From Blastomyces gilchristii SLH14081 (taxonomy: Eukaryota; Ascomycota; Eurotiomycetes; Onygenales; Ajellomycetaceae), in the NCBI RefSeq assembly GCF_000003855.2, contig NW_003101682.1, forward strand, positions 3,747,632 to 3,811,631: 64,000 nucleotides of DNA, read 5' to 3'. The position numbers and the translations under genes were made by a program. The notes under the pieces are model-generated. The model saw only the letters and a list, made by a program, of their open reading frames with translations. It did no database searches and was not told where the DNA came from. Within the stretch, counting starts at the first letter, position 1; every line of letters begins with the position of its first letter. This document shows positions 1 through 10,600 of the stretch, one piece after another.

Positions 1-1575
1 ATCAACTAAGATAGAACAACTCATGACACTATACATATTTCTCTGATTAGAACACTCTCTCTCTGAACTGACACTGATATTGATATCTTCACTTTCTCTA
101 CACTGAATGAACTGTGACATACAGCAGCTCAGACTGATGAACTTCTTCAGACTCTCATTAAAACAGTACATCAAGAAGCACTCTGATTTCTTCTAGAACT
201 ATATATAAGAACTGATATCTCAGAATATTCAATCAATGACAATAACACTCTGCAGTTTTATGAATGATATTGAGTTCTCTACTTCAAATTCTTACACACT
301 CAGATAATGCAAGAGATGCATGATTTATGTATAACTGATCACTCAGGTTATGAATAATTGTATTGAATGATCTCTCAAGAGTTCTACTGATCTGAGATAT
401 TAAACAGTATGAGATATTTTATTTGAAACTGCAATTATTATTCTTTCATCATCTCATGAAAGAATCATAGAAAAGATCTACTGAAATCACTTGATATCTC
501 TGATAGAATCTGATAAGATGTAGTAATTGACTTTATAATTGATCTCACTAAGAGTAAGAGTTGTAGAAACATTCTGATCATCATGAACTGATTGAGCAAA
601 GATATAATATTGAAACCTTGCAATAAGATGAATACTGAACAAGTTATTAAAGCTTTTCTACAGAGCCTGTTCTATTAGATGTATAGATTGCTGAGATTTA
701 TAGTATTAAATCAGAGCTGTCAATTCATATGTATTCTCTGAACAAGAATCTGTCAAGTTCTCAAGATTATATACTGTCTATCAACTGTCTATCACTCTGA
801 GACTGATGATGCATCAGAACAGACAATTCAGACTGTAAAGAATTATCTTCACAAGTTCTGCAATCACTTATAAGATGATTGACATGACCTGCTTCTACAC
901 ACAGAGGTCACTATCAATGAATAAGATGTTATTTCAACAGATGTAAGTCTGTTCTTTCTTATACACAGTTATCACATGAAAGTGTTGAATCTTCTAAAGA
1001 TTACACAGTTCACACTGAATCTCTGCAGTCTGATCCAGATCATCAATAATATAGTAACAAAGCTTCAAGATGTCTGTGATTGAGCAGAGGCCTTTATGAC
1101 AACTGTAAAACAAGATCAAGACAATCAAATCAATGTTTATCAAGATCTCACTGAACAATATAAGATAGAAGATCTGATATGATTGAATCTTAAGAACATA
1201 CAAATCACACATTCATCTCATATGCTAGATTACCGTCATGTCAGGTATAAAGTGATAGAAGTTCTAAGTAGTCACAACTACTGTCTTGACACATTATCAG
1301 AGATTCATGATGTATTTCATACAAGCTTGTTACACTATGCTATCATCAATTCATTTCCTTCTCAACTGACTTCTGACTGACAGTTACCAGGCATTATAGA
1401 AGAAGATAATAAGCTTGAGTGAGAGATTGAGAATATTCTCAATGAGAGACCCCGCAGCCGCAGCCAGTAATATCTCATGAAATGAATTAACTATAATCAA
1501 CTGATCTGAACTCTTAGTTCTGTGTTATTCAAAACAGTGACTCTTGACTGATGGAAACTGCTTCTGAAAGAGAGA
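1..1575 (+). pseudogene. Gypsy-1a integrase and chromodomain (decayed)
   Basis: Decayed 3' half of pol. An integrase zinc-binding region and catalytic core lie at about 300-930, recognisable from the order of conserved blocks despite in-frame stops. A short open stretch at 1,183-1,380 is the integrase C-terminal GPY/F-like module, with a run resembling 'YKVIEVLSSHNYCLDT' followed by 'VFHTSLLH'. A chromodomain follows at about 1,390-1,560, with an 'IENILNERPRSRSQ' block and TGA where chromodomains carry Trp. Integrase joins element cDNA to the chromosome, and chromodomains steer chromoviruses to histone-marked chromatin (family knowledge). Numerous TGA codons from TGG show it is dead. CpGs survive only in the Arg-rich chromodomain patch near 1,450. 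Confidence 0.75.
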
Positions 1576-1581
1576 GGCTAA

Positions 1582-1888
1582 TGTGATGAGCTGCACTCAA
1601 TCAATTATATAGACTATTTCATTACACTTGATAGATTCTTTCACTCTACTCTCAAACACATACACTCTGATTCTCAGTCATTCTCAATCACTGATCCTCA
1701 GCCGTCATGAACATGTATAGATTCTTCCACCCCGAAGCTTCACTGCATACATCATCACATACATGTATAAATATTCACTTCAATTGCTAATTTCTACACT
1801 TTCTCTTTCTTTTCTTCTCTAATGTTTTTATCTTTTGTTATATAAGATCTATATATTATACTGATCTAGTTAGTGTAAACCTCTTACA
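1582..1888 (+). repeat. Gypsy-1a 3' LTR (307 bp)
   Basis: Begins TGTGATGAGC and ends CTCTTACA. It aligns along its length with the intact LTR at 42,696-42,976; most differences are C-to-T or G-to-A. The CCCCGAAGC block near 1,733 is shared with the other copies. Confidence 0.8.
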
Positions 1889-3385
1889 GTAATCTATAAT
1901 ATAATCTGTTAATAATTATTTCATAGTTCATCTCAATATTTGTGTTGAGTTTTTCATAAATTTCATGACCTGAAATCAGATGTGAAGAATGAAGTGATTA
2001 TTTATTATAATTGAAAGAGAGTATTCTGTGTTGAATTATAAATAATACAAACTTTGTGATTCACAGTGATTTCTTAAAGAGTTTATGAATCTTTAATAAA
2101 AGTCAAAGAAGTGAAAGAAGTGAATTCAGAAAATATAATAAAGATTTAAGAAAGATAATAATTTATTTTTAATAAAGATAATAACTGATTACTGATGTAT
2201 GTAAGAAGAATTATTATAAGAGAAAATAATCTTCTTTCTTAACTTAGTTATAATTTTAGTACTAACTCAGATTGAATATTATTAATATATAAAAGTAAAT
2301 AAACACTCTTAATTAATCTCTATTATATTTCTTGAAATATATTAATATTATGAAAGAGAGTGTTATCAAATTATATTATCAGATAATATTATTAAAAATA
2401 TATTAATATTATAAATATCAATGTTGAAAAAATATTCATACTTATATATTATAGTGATTTGTGAATCATGATAGTTAAATATATATATATATAGTATTTC
2501 TGACATTGATTACAACTTGTACAATAATTTTTGAAAACTTAAAATTAATTTCAATTATTAATAATTATGAACTTATAACTAACTAATATAAAAAGAAAAA
2601 AACTTTTTCTACTTATTATCTTTCTTCTCTTTCTTATTCTTCTTATTATTCTTTATAATTCACTTCTTATTCTTATTCTTCTTCTTCTTCTTCTTATTCA
2701 AGATAATAATCATCTTAAAATCTCTCTTCACTATCTTCTCAGAAAAGAGTTTTCACTGCTTTCTCTTAGCTAGATTAATCTATACTCTAAAATTCTGCAT
2801 TTTTTAATCTGCTGTCTCAGGTTCCACGTCAGCAGTAAGCAGATTAATATACTTAGAGAGCAGAACTGTCTTCTCAATATTCTGAATTATGAAGTGCATT
2901 TAAGACCTGAACAAGGCCTTAATTCTCTTCTTCTCTGTCAGCTTCTGCTAATCAATTAGAGAATAGAAGTGTTATTAAAAATCATTATCTCTTAATAAAT
3001 AAAAAACTTATCAGTTTTGATTTCTTTATCTTCTACTTTAACACTGTCTCAATCTTCTTCTGCTGCTACTTATTTATAGTAATACTCTTCTTCTCTCTCT
3101 CTCTCTTCATCTTAGTCTCAAATTATTCTCAGAACTTCTTCTGATTTTACTACTACTGTATAAGACTCTTCACTGTCTTTTTTTTCAATCTCTTACAGGT
3201 AATGTTATTTATATTATTTCTATACTTAGTTCAGTCTAAATCTATCAGAAGTATTACTTAAAATCATTATTATTCTACTTTTTTACAGAGTCTCTTCAAG
3301 ATATTATAATATGTCTTACAATCTGTCTTCTCTTACTTAAACATTTTCTTCTTCTGTCTCTTTAATCTGTGACAGTGATCACACA
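1889..3385 (-). mobile_element. DNA-8 host copy, left segment
   Basis: This segment matches 5,868-7,346 of the next DNA-8 copy and 50,838-52,031 of the third. It contains part of the minus-strand transposase-like gene, including the two introns also present at 6,920-6,979 and 7,210-7,254. It is cut on the left by the Gypsy-1a LTR and on the right, at ATCACACA (3,378-3,385), by insertion of another DNA-8. The host copy resumes at 9,151. CTT-rich runs at 2,640-2,700 are Lys-rich coding sequence on the minus strand. Confidence 0.8.
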
Positions 3386-4106
3386 TAGACTGGCCGCCGG
3401 GATCATGAATTTCACATTTGGTCTCATTTAATCTGGTCTTATACATTTCTTGGCGTGAGTCTCACTAGAATCAAGCCTCAAAAAAATCTGAAAATGAATC
3501 ATTTCTGAGAGAAATGATGTGAAAAATGACCAGATTTAAGTCAAGAACAGTGAAATGAGAGTAATTTCTCAAAATAAACTGTGAAAGATGATCATTCTTT
3601 CAAAATCAAAATGAGACTGAGACTGAAGATTAAATTCAGTCTCATTCAGTTCATTCAGTGATTGCTTATATAATCAGAATTTGATAATAATTATAACACT
3701 CATGAAACAACTAAATACATTCTTATACAAGTTTATTGTTCACTTTCTCATGAAAACTACACTTCTCTGATATGCTGTGATCAGAGGTATTAAACTGTCT
3801 GATAATTTCATGTTTTATAATCATGAGTTTCTTGATTATTTCTTCTTATAATTATTCTCAGTGATAGTAATAAATATCTCAGTTTGAGTTAAACTTTCAC
3901 TTCATTCTCATCTCTGTCAATGAAATTATCAGAATATCATATACTATCAGTGTAACAGTTGAATATGTACTCTCAATAATTTTTCATAACTCTAGAATTG
4001 ATTTGATATGTAAATTTGTTGAATCATCTTGAAGATAGTAGTTAAATTCAGTTTTATAAGCATGTAGCTTTATCTGATTTTTAGTTATAATCAATGTATA
4101 CAAGTT

Positions 4107-4169
4107 CTGTTTCAAAGTTAGTATTATAGTTCTATATGATATAAAGTGTTATCAAAGATCATTACTTAC
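4107..4169 (-). other. Predicted intron of DNA-8a gene (63 nt)
   Basis: On the minus strand it starts GTAAGTAATG, carries a consensus branch site ACTAAC and ends AACAG. It contains the core GTAATGATCTTTGATAACAC, related to cores in the other introns of this gene. Confidence 0.65.
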
Positions 4170-4867
4170 TAGAGAATTGTATTTCACTGTCTTCATATCT
4201 CTAACATCTGCTCATTCAAATCTCTGATAGTTAACATTGTAGTAGTCTCAGGCTAATTTGATATATAAGTCTCATTCTTTCTCTGTTCAATCTTGAGAAG
4301 TGTAGATATTAACTTAATAAGAGAAATCTAGTAGAGCTGCTATAGTATAGTACTCTGTAAAAGATTGTTCAGTTTTACTATAGTAATACATCAGTTTATT
4401 TCTTACAGTAATAATAGCCTGCACTATAGTATTATCTCAGACTGAATTTCTTTTTCAGTGATTTAACTGCTTCTCAAGATGAGTAAATAAACTATTATAC
4501 ACTCATCAGACTGACTGCAGCATTGATGTACAAGTGATTGAGACTGTCTTCATGATCTTATAAAACTGAAACAGTAAATCAATCACATATTTCAACTGAG
4601 TTCACTTCATATCAGAAAGTTTCAATATCTGAATCTTTTCTCAATCAGAGTATTGCACTCAATAATCAATTATCTGATGCAATTAAAGAGTCTGAACAGT
4701 CATCTTATATATTGAACTTCACTGTATTCTAACATTCTGTATCATATTCAGTGATGTGACTGATTTGTTTATTTATTAAATATCATGAAATTATTATTAT
4801 TGTTTAGAGAAGATACAAATTATATTAATAATATTTTAAATCTGTGATATTTAAATTATTAGTCAAT

Positions 4868-4972
4868 CTATTCAAAATTAACAGTAGTATTATTAAAAAG
4901 CATTATCAAAAAGTAATATTAAAAAGTATTATCAAAAAACATTATCTTTTATAAAGTGAATGTAAAAGTTAC
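4868..4972 (-). other. Predicted intron of DNA-8a gene with tandem core (105 nt)
   Basis: On the minus strand it starts GTAACTTTTACA and ends TTTTGAATAG. Inside, a unit close to TTTTTGATAATACT is repeated about four times with small changes (4,885-4,950). It is the longest of the set and looks like an expansion of the core present once in the other introns. Confidence 0.5.
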
Positions 4973-5662
4973 TTGAGTAATCACTTTCATCTCATTCTCA
5001 TCTCAAGAATTAGTTATCAAATTATTCTTTATCTCAATATTAAGATTCTTTATCAGTGTTTACATCACAAGTTAAATTATATAAGTAATGCAGAGAATAT
5101 GACCTTGTTTATCATTTCAGAAATATAAAGTCAATTTTTGCTTCAAGCTCTTTACTATAGTGTAGTTATTCACAGCATTATCAGTTATAATTATAAGAAG
5201 ACTGATACTAATATCTCAATAGTCATTTTTAATCACAGTTATTAATATCTCTGTCATATAATTCTCAGTATAACTACTGATCAATAATTCAAATTCAATT
5301 AATGTCTCTTAATATGTTTAGTTCTCATCAATATAATAACATATAACTCTCATAAATGCAAGATTGTTTGTACTAGTTTATACATTCACTGTGAGAGACA
5401 CTCTTTGATGATTCTTCAACTTTGATTCTAGATATTGTATAGTAACTTTGTAGTATATCTTGTAATTGAACTGAAGACAGAATCAATATGAAATATGAAG
5501 ATTTGAATTAAGTATTTAAAGAAGTATTCAGAATTCAAGGTTTTCAATTAATTGAAGAGAAAGATTCAGAGATATACACATGTGAAGTAATTATTTACAG
5601 AAGTTATCAGATGAGAGTGATGAAATCAGAGTATTCATATATAATTATTTTCACATGATTTT

Positions 5663-5717
5663 CTTCAAATTAGAAAGTTACTATTACTAAAAATCATTAT
5701 CTGATAGAGTAACTTAT
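5663..5717 (-). other. Predicted intron of DNA-8a gene, donor damaged
   Basis: The minus strand reads GATAAG where GGTAAG is expected at the donor, then the core GATAATGATTTTTAGTAATA, then CTAAT and an AG acceptor. The same damaged donor is in the third copy near 50,686. The intron call rests on the shared core and acceptor. Confidence 0.45.
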
Positions 5718-6919
5718 CAGCTTAGTAGTAATTTTCTGATTATTTTTTCTTTATTATCTACATTCTGATGACTTCAGATATCAGAAAATTTCTTCAGAGC
5801 TATAATCAGTTCATGATGAATACTTCTGAATAAAGTTATAGTAATTACAGTAGAGAGATGACTCTTCAGTAATCTATAATATAATCTATTAATAATTATT
5901 TCATAGTTCATCTCAGTATTTGTATTGAGTTTTTTATAAATTTCATGACCTGGAATCAGATGTGAAGAATGAAGTGATCATTTATCACAATTGAAAGAGA
6001 GTATTCTGTATTGAATTGTAAATAATATAGACTTTGTAATTCACAGTGATTTCTTAAAGAATTTGTGAATCTTCAATAGAAGTAAAAGAAGTAAAAGAAG
6101 TGAATTCAGAAGATATAATAATAATTTAAGAAAGATAATAATTTATTTTCAATAACTGATCACTAATGTGTGTAAGAAGAATTAATATAAAGAGAAAATA
6201 ATCTTCTTTATTAACTTAGTTATAATTTTAGTACTAACTCAGATTGAATATTATTAATGTATAAAAGTAAATAAATAATCTTGATTAATCTCTGTTATAT
6301 TTCTTGAAATATATTAATATTTGTGAAAGAGAGTGTTATCAAATTGTATTACTAGATAATATCATTAAAAATATATTAATATTGTGTATATCAATGTTGA
6401 AAAAATGTTGATACTTTATACATTATAGTGACATGATAGTTGAATATATATATATATATTATTCCTGATATTGATAATTGATATAACTTGTACAATAATT
6501 TTTGAAAACTAAAATTAATTTCAATTATTAACTAATAGTTATGAACTTATACTACTAATATAAAAAGAAAAAAACTTTTTCTATTTATTATCTTTCTTCT
6601 CTTTCTTATTTTTCTTATTATTCTTCATAATTCACTTTTTATTCTTATTCTTCTTCTTCTTCTTCTTATCTGAGATGATAATCATGTCAAAATCTTTCTC
6701 TGCTATCTTCTCAGAGAAGAGTTCTTACTGCTCTCTCTCAGTCAGATCAATCTGTACTTTAAAATCCTGCATTTTCTGGTCTGCTGTCTCTGATTTCATC
6801 TCAGTAGTAAGCAGATTGATATATTCAGAGAGCAGAGCTGTCTTCTCAATATTCTGAATCATGAAGTGCATTCAAGATCTGAACAAGGCCTTAATTCTCT
6901 TCTTCTCTGTCAGCTTCTG

Positions 6920-6979
6920 CTAATCAATTAGAGAACAGAAGTATTATCAAAAATTATTATCTCTTAATAAAAAACTTAC
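6920..6979 (-). other. Predicted intron of DNA-8a gene (60 nt)
   Basis: The minus strand reads GTAAGTTTTTTATT at the donor, the core GATAATAATTTTTGATAATA, a CTAAT branch-like site and GATTAG at the acceptor. In the host copy the donor is mutated to GATAAG, which fits G-to-A decay. Confidence 0.65.
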
Positions 6980-7209
6980 CAGTTTTGACTTCTTTATCTC
7001 TTACTTTAATACCTTCTCAATCTTCTTCTACTACTGCTTTTTTACAGTAATGCTCTTCTTCTCACTCTCTCTCTTTATCTTGATCTCAAATCATTCTTGA
7101 GACTTCTTCTGATCTCACTGCTGCTGTATGAGACTCTTCACTATCTTCTTTTTCAATCTCTTACAGACAGCGTCATCTGTATTATTTCTATACCTAGTTC
7201 AGTCTAAAT

Positions 7210-7254
7210 CTATCAGAAGTATTACTTAAAATTGTTATTATTCTACTTTCTTAC
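7210..7254 (-). other. Predicted intron of DNA-8a gene (45 nt)
   Basis: Minus strand GTAAGAAAGTAG to TTCTGATAG. It contains AATAACAATTTTAAGTAATA followed by CTTCT, the same core as the neighbouring intron. It is conserved in all three copies. Confidence 0.6.
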
Positions 7255-7453
7255 AGAGTCTCTTCAAGATATTATAACAGGCCTTGTAATCTATCTCTCT
7301 GTACTTGAACATTCTCTTCTTCTCTTTCTTTAATCTGTGACAGTGCTCACGCGCCTTGATGATTCACAGAACCGCAGAATATTTGAAGAGAAATAATATA
7401 ATTGATTTTGATAAGTGTTGAGAGAAGATGAAGGCAGAGAAGGCAGCTAGTAA

Positions 7454-7540
7454 TGATATAATAATAATAGTAATGATGATGATGATGATGATAGTGATGA
7501 TAATAATAATAATGATGATGATGATAATGATGATAATAAA
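7454..7540. repeat. AAT/GAT trinucleotide microsatellite in DNA-8a
   Basis: Imperfect array of AAT, GAT and AGT triplets. Equivalent arrays of different length occur at 9,259-9,376 and 59,258-59,385 in the other copies, so the array belongs to the element and varies by slippage. Confidence 0.85.
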
Positions 7541-8213
7541 AGAGAAAGTGTATTGAAATATATTATTAACTTATTAAATATAAAGAGATAAAGAAACTAT
7601 TAACAGCTTTCAGAGATGTACAGAAATGACTACAGTGTTACATAGTAATATTATCTTTATTTAATACATACACTATTGATATTCTTTGTATACATTTATC
7701 ATATAATCTGTATCAGAGATACATGCAGAAAACAGATCTTTATTACTAGAAAGAATGATTACAGCAATTCTCTGTTTTTATATTATAAAGATAAGTTATT
7801 CTCATTTCTTTCTTCTCTCATTTCTCTTCTTCTTCAACTCATCACTAAGTTCAAGCTGATATGAAAACTATTAAAACACTCTTAGACACTCTCAAATTGA
7901 AAAGTATAGACTAATCAAATTTTAAATGCAGATGAATTAAATTATATTTAATAATACTAATTATTCATCTCTCTCTTAATAAAACAACAGTCACATCTTC
8001 TCTCTTTCTTCTCAAATGAAACATAGCCTGTGAAAAGTGAGTATCACATCAGGTCATAATGATTAACATAGTCTCAGTACACAGAGCTGCATACACACAG
8101 TGTATACTGAACTGAGAGACTGTGTAAGTTGCAAACTGACAGCAGCATCTCAGAGAGAGCTGTGTGATGTGAGAAAGTCACAATTCTCAGTCATATATAC
8201 AGAGAGTGAATTG

Positions 8214-8263
8214 CTGCAGTAAGTGTATATATATTGTATGAAAGTAACACTTTTTAATAATAC
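8214..8263 (-). other. Predicted intron of DNA-8a gene, core inverted (50 nt)
   Basis: The minus strand starts GTATTATTAAAAAGTG and ends CTTACTGCAG. It holds the core in the opposite orientation to the other introns (AGTATTATTAAAAAGTGTTA). The donor is not a consensus GTAAGT. Confidence 0.45.
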
Positions 8264-8639
8264 TTAGTCTCTGATATTATGAAAATAGAGTCTCTCTGTG
8301 AGATCTGTTTTTATCAGAAGTTGAGAGATCTTATATTTCTTAAGATCATCTTCACATGCCTTGTCTGTGAAATTAATGAGAAGAATCATTGATTTCAGTG
8401 TTCTGTTCTTGATATTATTCAAGTGACAGCAGAGTTCATTCTGATCATACTTTTTAAGTGTATATTTTCTAATTATTCACATTTATACAGATATATACTG
8501 ATTGTTTAATAGATAATATTAAGATAATGACTTATTATGACTGTGTTACTCTCACTGTAAGAAATACACAGTTGATAATAAATATTATAAAGACTCTGAG
8601 AAGTGAGTATTTTAAGAGTACTGTGACTCTGTGATCTTG

Positions 8640-8780
8640 ATTTTTTTTATTTTTATTTTTTGTTTTTTTCTTTTTCTTTTCTTTTTTTTTTCTTTCTCTT
8701 TTTTTTTTTTTATTGTGATTTTTTCTTGTTTTTGTTTTGTTTTTTATTTTTTATTTTTTTTTGTATTTTATATTTTTTTC
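8640..8780. repeat. T-rich low-complexity tract of DNA-8a
   Basis: About 140 bp of T runs broken by single A, C or G. It is A-rich on the coding strand and lies upstream of the proposed start codon. Counterparts are at 10,482-10,600 and 60,483-60,635. Confidence 0.85.
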
Positions 8781-9258
8781 ATAATTAAAATTATATGAAT
8801 TATAATCTGTATTCAGAAAAGTAATGATATTTAATAATACTCTCTGTTAAATTTTCAATAAATGAGCACTATGTTTTAATATTATGTAAGTGAGAAATGA
8901 TTTTATGATCTCATTTAATATCATTCTCAATAATGAGATCAGAATGAAAATATAACTAAGAATTTAAATATATTCTTTATCTGAGACTAGATTTTTATTT
9001 GAAAAGTGTATCTGAGATCTTTAATATTTGAAATAATGTGATTTGAGATCAATGTGATGAATAGAATCATGATCAGAAGTAATGCTTTTAGATAATGTGA
9101 TAACTGTAAAGTTTGATTCTGATCTCAGATATGATCACACAGTCAGTCTAGTCACACATCTTGATAATTCACAGAACTGCAGAATATTTGAAGAGAGATA
9201 ACATGATTAATTTCAGTAAGTGTTAAAGAGAGATAAAGGTAGAAGAGAGAGTCAGAAA

Positions 9259-9260
9259 TG

Positions 9261-9304
<44 letters not shown>

Positions 9305-9376
9305 GTAATAGTAATAATAATAGTAATGATAATGATAATGATAATAGTGATGATAATAATAATGATGATAATAATG
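9259..9376. repeat. AAT/GAT microsatellite, DNA-8 host copy
   Basis: A long perfect AAT run followed by mixed AGT/GAT triplets, homologous in position to 7,454-7,540. Confidence 0.85.
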
Positions 9377-10481
9377 AAAGAGAGAGTGTATTGAAATATA
9401 TTACTGACTTATCAAATATAAAGAGACTTAAAGAAAATATTAACAGCTTTCAGAGATGTATGAAAATAGCTACAGTATTGTATAACAACATTATCTTCAT
9501 TCAATACATGCACTGTTAATATTCTTTATATACAGTTATTATATAATCTGTATCAGAGATACATGCAGAAAACAGATCTTTGTTACTAGAATAAATGATT
9601 GCAGTAATTCTCTATTTTTATTTTATAAAGATAAGTTATTCTTATTTCTTTCTTCTCTCTTTCTCTTCTTCAATCAATCACTAATTTCAAGCTAGTATGA
9701 AAACTATTAAAACACTGTCAGAAACTCTCAAATTGAAGAGTATAGACTAATTAAATTTCAAATACAGAAGAAATCAAATTATCTTCTACAGATTCAATTA
9801 CTCATCTTCTCTTTAAATAAAACAGCAGTTGCATTCTCTCTCTCTCTCTCAATCAAGCAAAACATGATCTATGAAAAGTGAGTATTATATCAGGCTATAA
9901 TGACCAACACGGCCTCAGTATGCAGAGCTATATACATACAGCATGTGCTGAACTGAGAGACTATGTAAATTGTAAATCAGTAACAGCATTTCAGAGAGAG
10001 CTGTGCAGTGTGAGAAAGCTGTAATTCTCAGTTATATATGCAGAGAATGAATTACTGCAGTAAGTACATATATATTATATAAAAGTAATGCTTTTTAATA
10101 ATACTCAGGCTCTGATATCATGAAAATAGAGTCTCTTCATGAGATCTGTTTTTATCAGAAGTCAGAGAATCTTATATTTTTCAAGATCATTATCACATAT
10201 CTTATCTGTGAAATCAATGAAGAGAATCATCAATTTCAGTATTCTACTCTTAATATTATTCAAGTGATAGCAGAGTTTATTCTGATCACACTTTTTAAGT
10301 GTATGTTTTCTAATTATTCACATTTATACAGATATATACTGATTATTTATTAGATAATATTAAGATAATAACTTATCACAGTTGTGTTATTCTCACTATA
10401 AGAGATATACAATTGATAATAAACATTATGAAGACTCTGAGAAGTGAGTATTTTAAGAGTATTAGAGATCTACAATCTTGA

Positions 10482-10600
10482 TTTTCTTCTATTTTTATTT
10501 TTTATTTTTTATTTTTCTTTTATTTTTTGTTGTGATTTTTTCTTGTTTTTATTTTATTTTTTGTTTTTTTGTTTTTTTTTTTATATTTTATATTTTTTTA
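10482..10600. repeat. T-rich tract, DNA-8 host copy
   Basis: Counterpart of 8,640-8,780; TTTTTA and TTTTTG units. Confidence 0.8.

Larger units (their letters stand above)
1..1888 (+). mobile_element. Gypsy-1a, 3' part of a Ty3/gypsy chromovirus
   Basis: The window opens inside the pol gene of a degenerate LTR retrotransposon and runs to the end of its 3' LTR at 1,888. The sequence is collinear with the complete copy at 52,032-58,847 (position 1 matches about 56,991). The bases after the LTR, GTAAT at 1,889, continue a DNA-8 copy, so this element sits inside DNA-8; its other end lies left of the window. CpC and CpG are almost gone and many Trp codons read TGA, so it is inactive. Confidence 0.85.
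3700..8482 (-). pseudogene. DNA-8a transposase-like gene, multi-exon, decayed
   Basis: A long minus-strand coding region, interrupted mainly by TGA at expected Trp and TAA/TAG at expected Gln positions. A plausible start is the ATG at 8,482; the next ~60 codons are open (for example 'HLNNIKNRTLKSM'). At least six introns are visible (8,214-8,263; 7,210-7,254; 6,920-6,979; 5,663-5,717; 4,868-4,972; 4,107-4,169). Between them lie a charged, Lys/Arg/Glu-rich coiled-coil-like stretch (6,600-7,330), a block reading 'YYSAGYYY' near 4,400, and a last exon of about 400 nt ending near 3,700. I did not find a hAT dimerisation motif or a tyrosine recombinase signature. It is probably the transposase because it fills the element and is present in all three copies. 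The left end is approximate. Confidence 0.55.
3386..9150 (-). mobile_element. DNA-8a, complete 5.8-kb DNA transposon with 8-bp TSD
   Basis: The left terminus is TAGACTGGCCGCC and the right terminus is ..CAGTCAGTCTA, giving short imperfect inverted repeats (TAGACTGnCCG). Flanks are ATCACACA (3,378-3,385) and GTCACACA (9,151-9,158), an 8-bp target duplication with one G/A difference. It is inserted into another copy of itself. Length is 5,765 bp; the third copy is about 5.82 kb after removing its own insertions. An 8-bp duplication and a TAG start fit hAT or a KDZ-like group, but I did not recognise the protein, so the superfamily is open. Gene content is on the minus strand. Confidence 0.8.

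Noticed and set aside
3700..8482. DUF3435/Crypton-type tyrosine recombinase
   Set aside because: The charged region near 6,600-7,330 is loosely similar in style, but no Arg-His-Arg-Tyr arrangement was seen, and inverted termini with 8-bp duplications argue against it.
9259..9376. CRISPR-like regular repeats
   Set aside because: Simple trinucleotide microsatellite without spacers, in a eukaryotic transposon.
10120..10353. 77-codon plus-strand frame conserved at 8,281 and 60,124
   Set aside because: The opposite strand reads as the first exon of the DNA-8 gene and is open in all three copies; the plus frame is open only in one.
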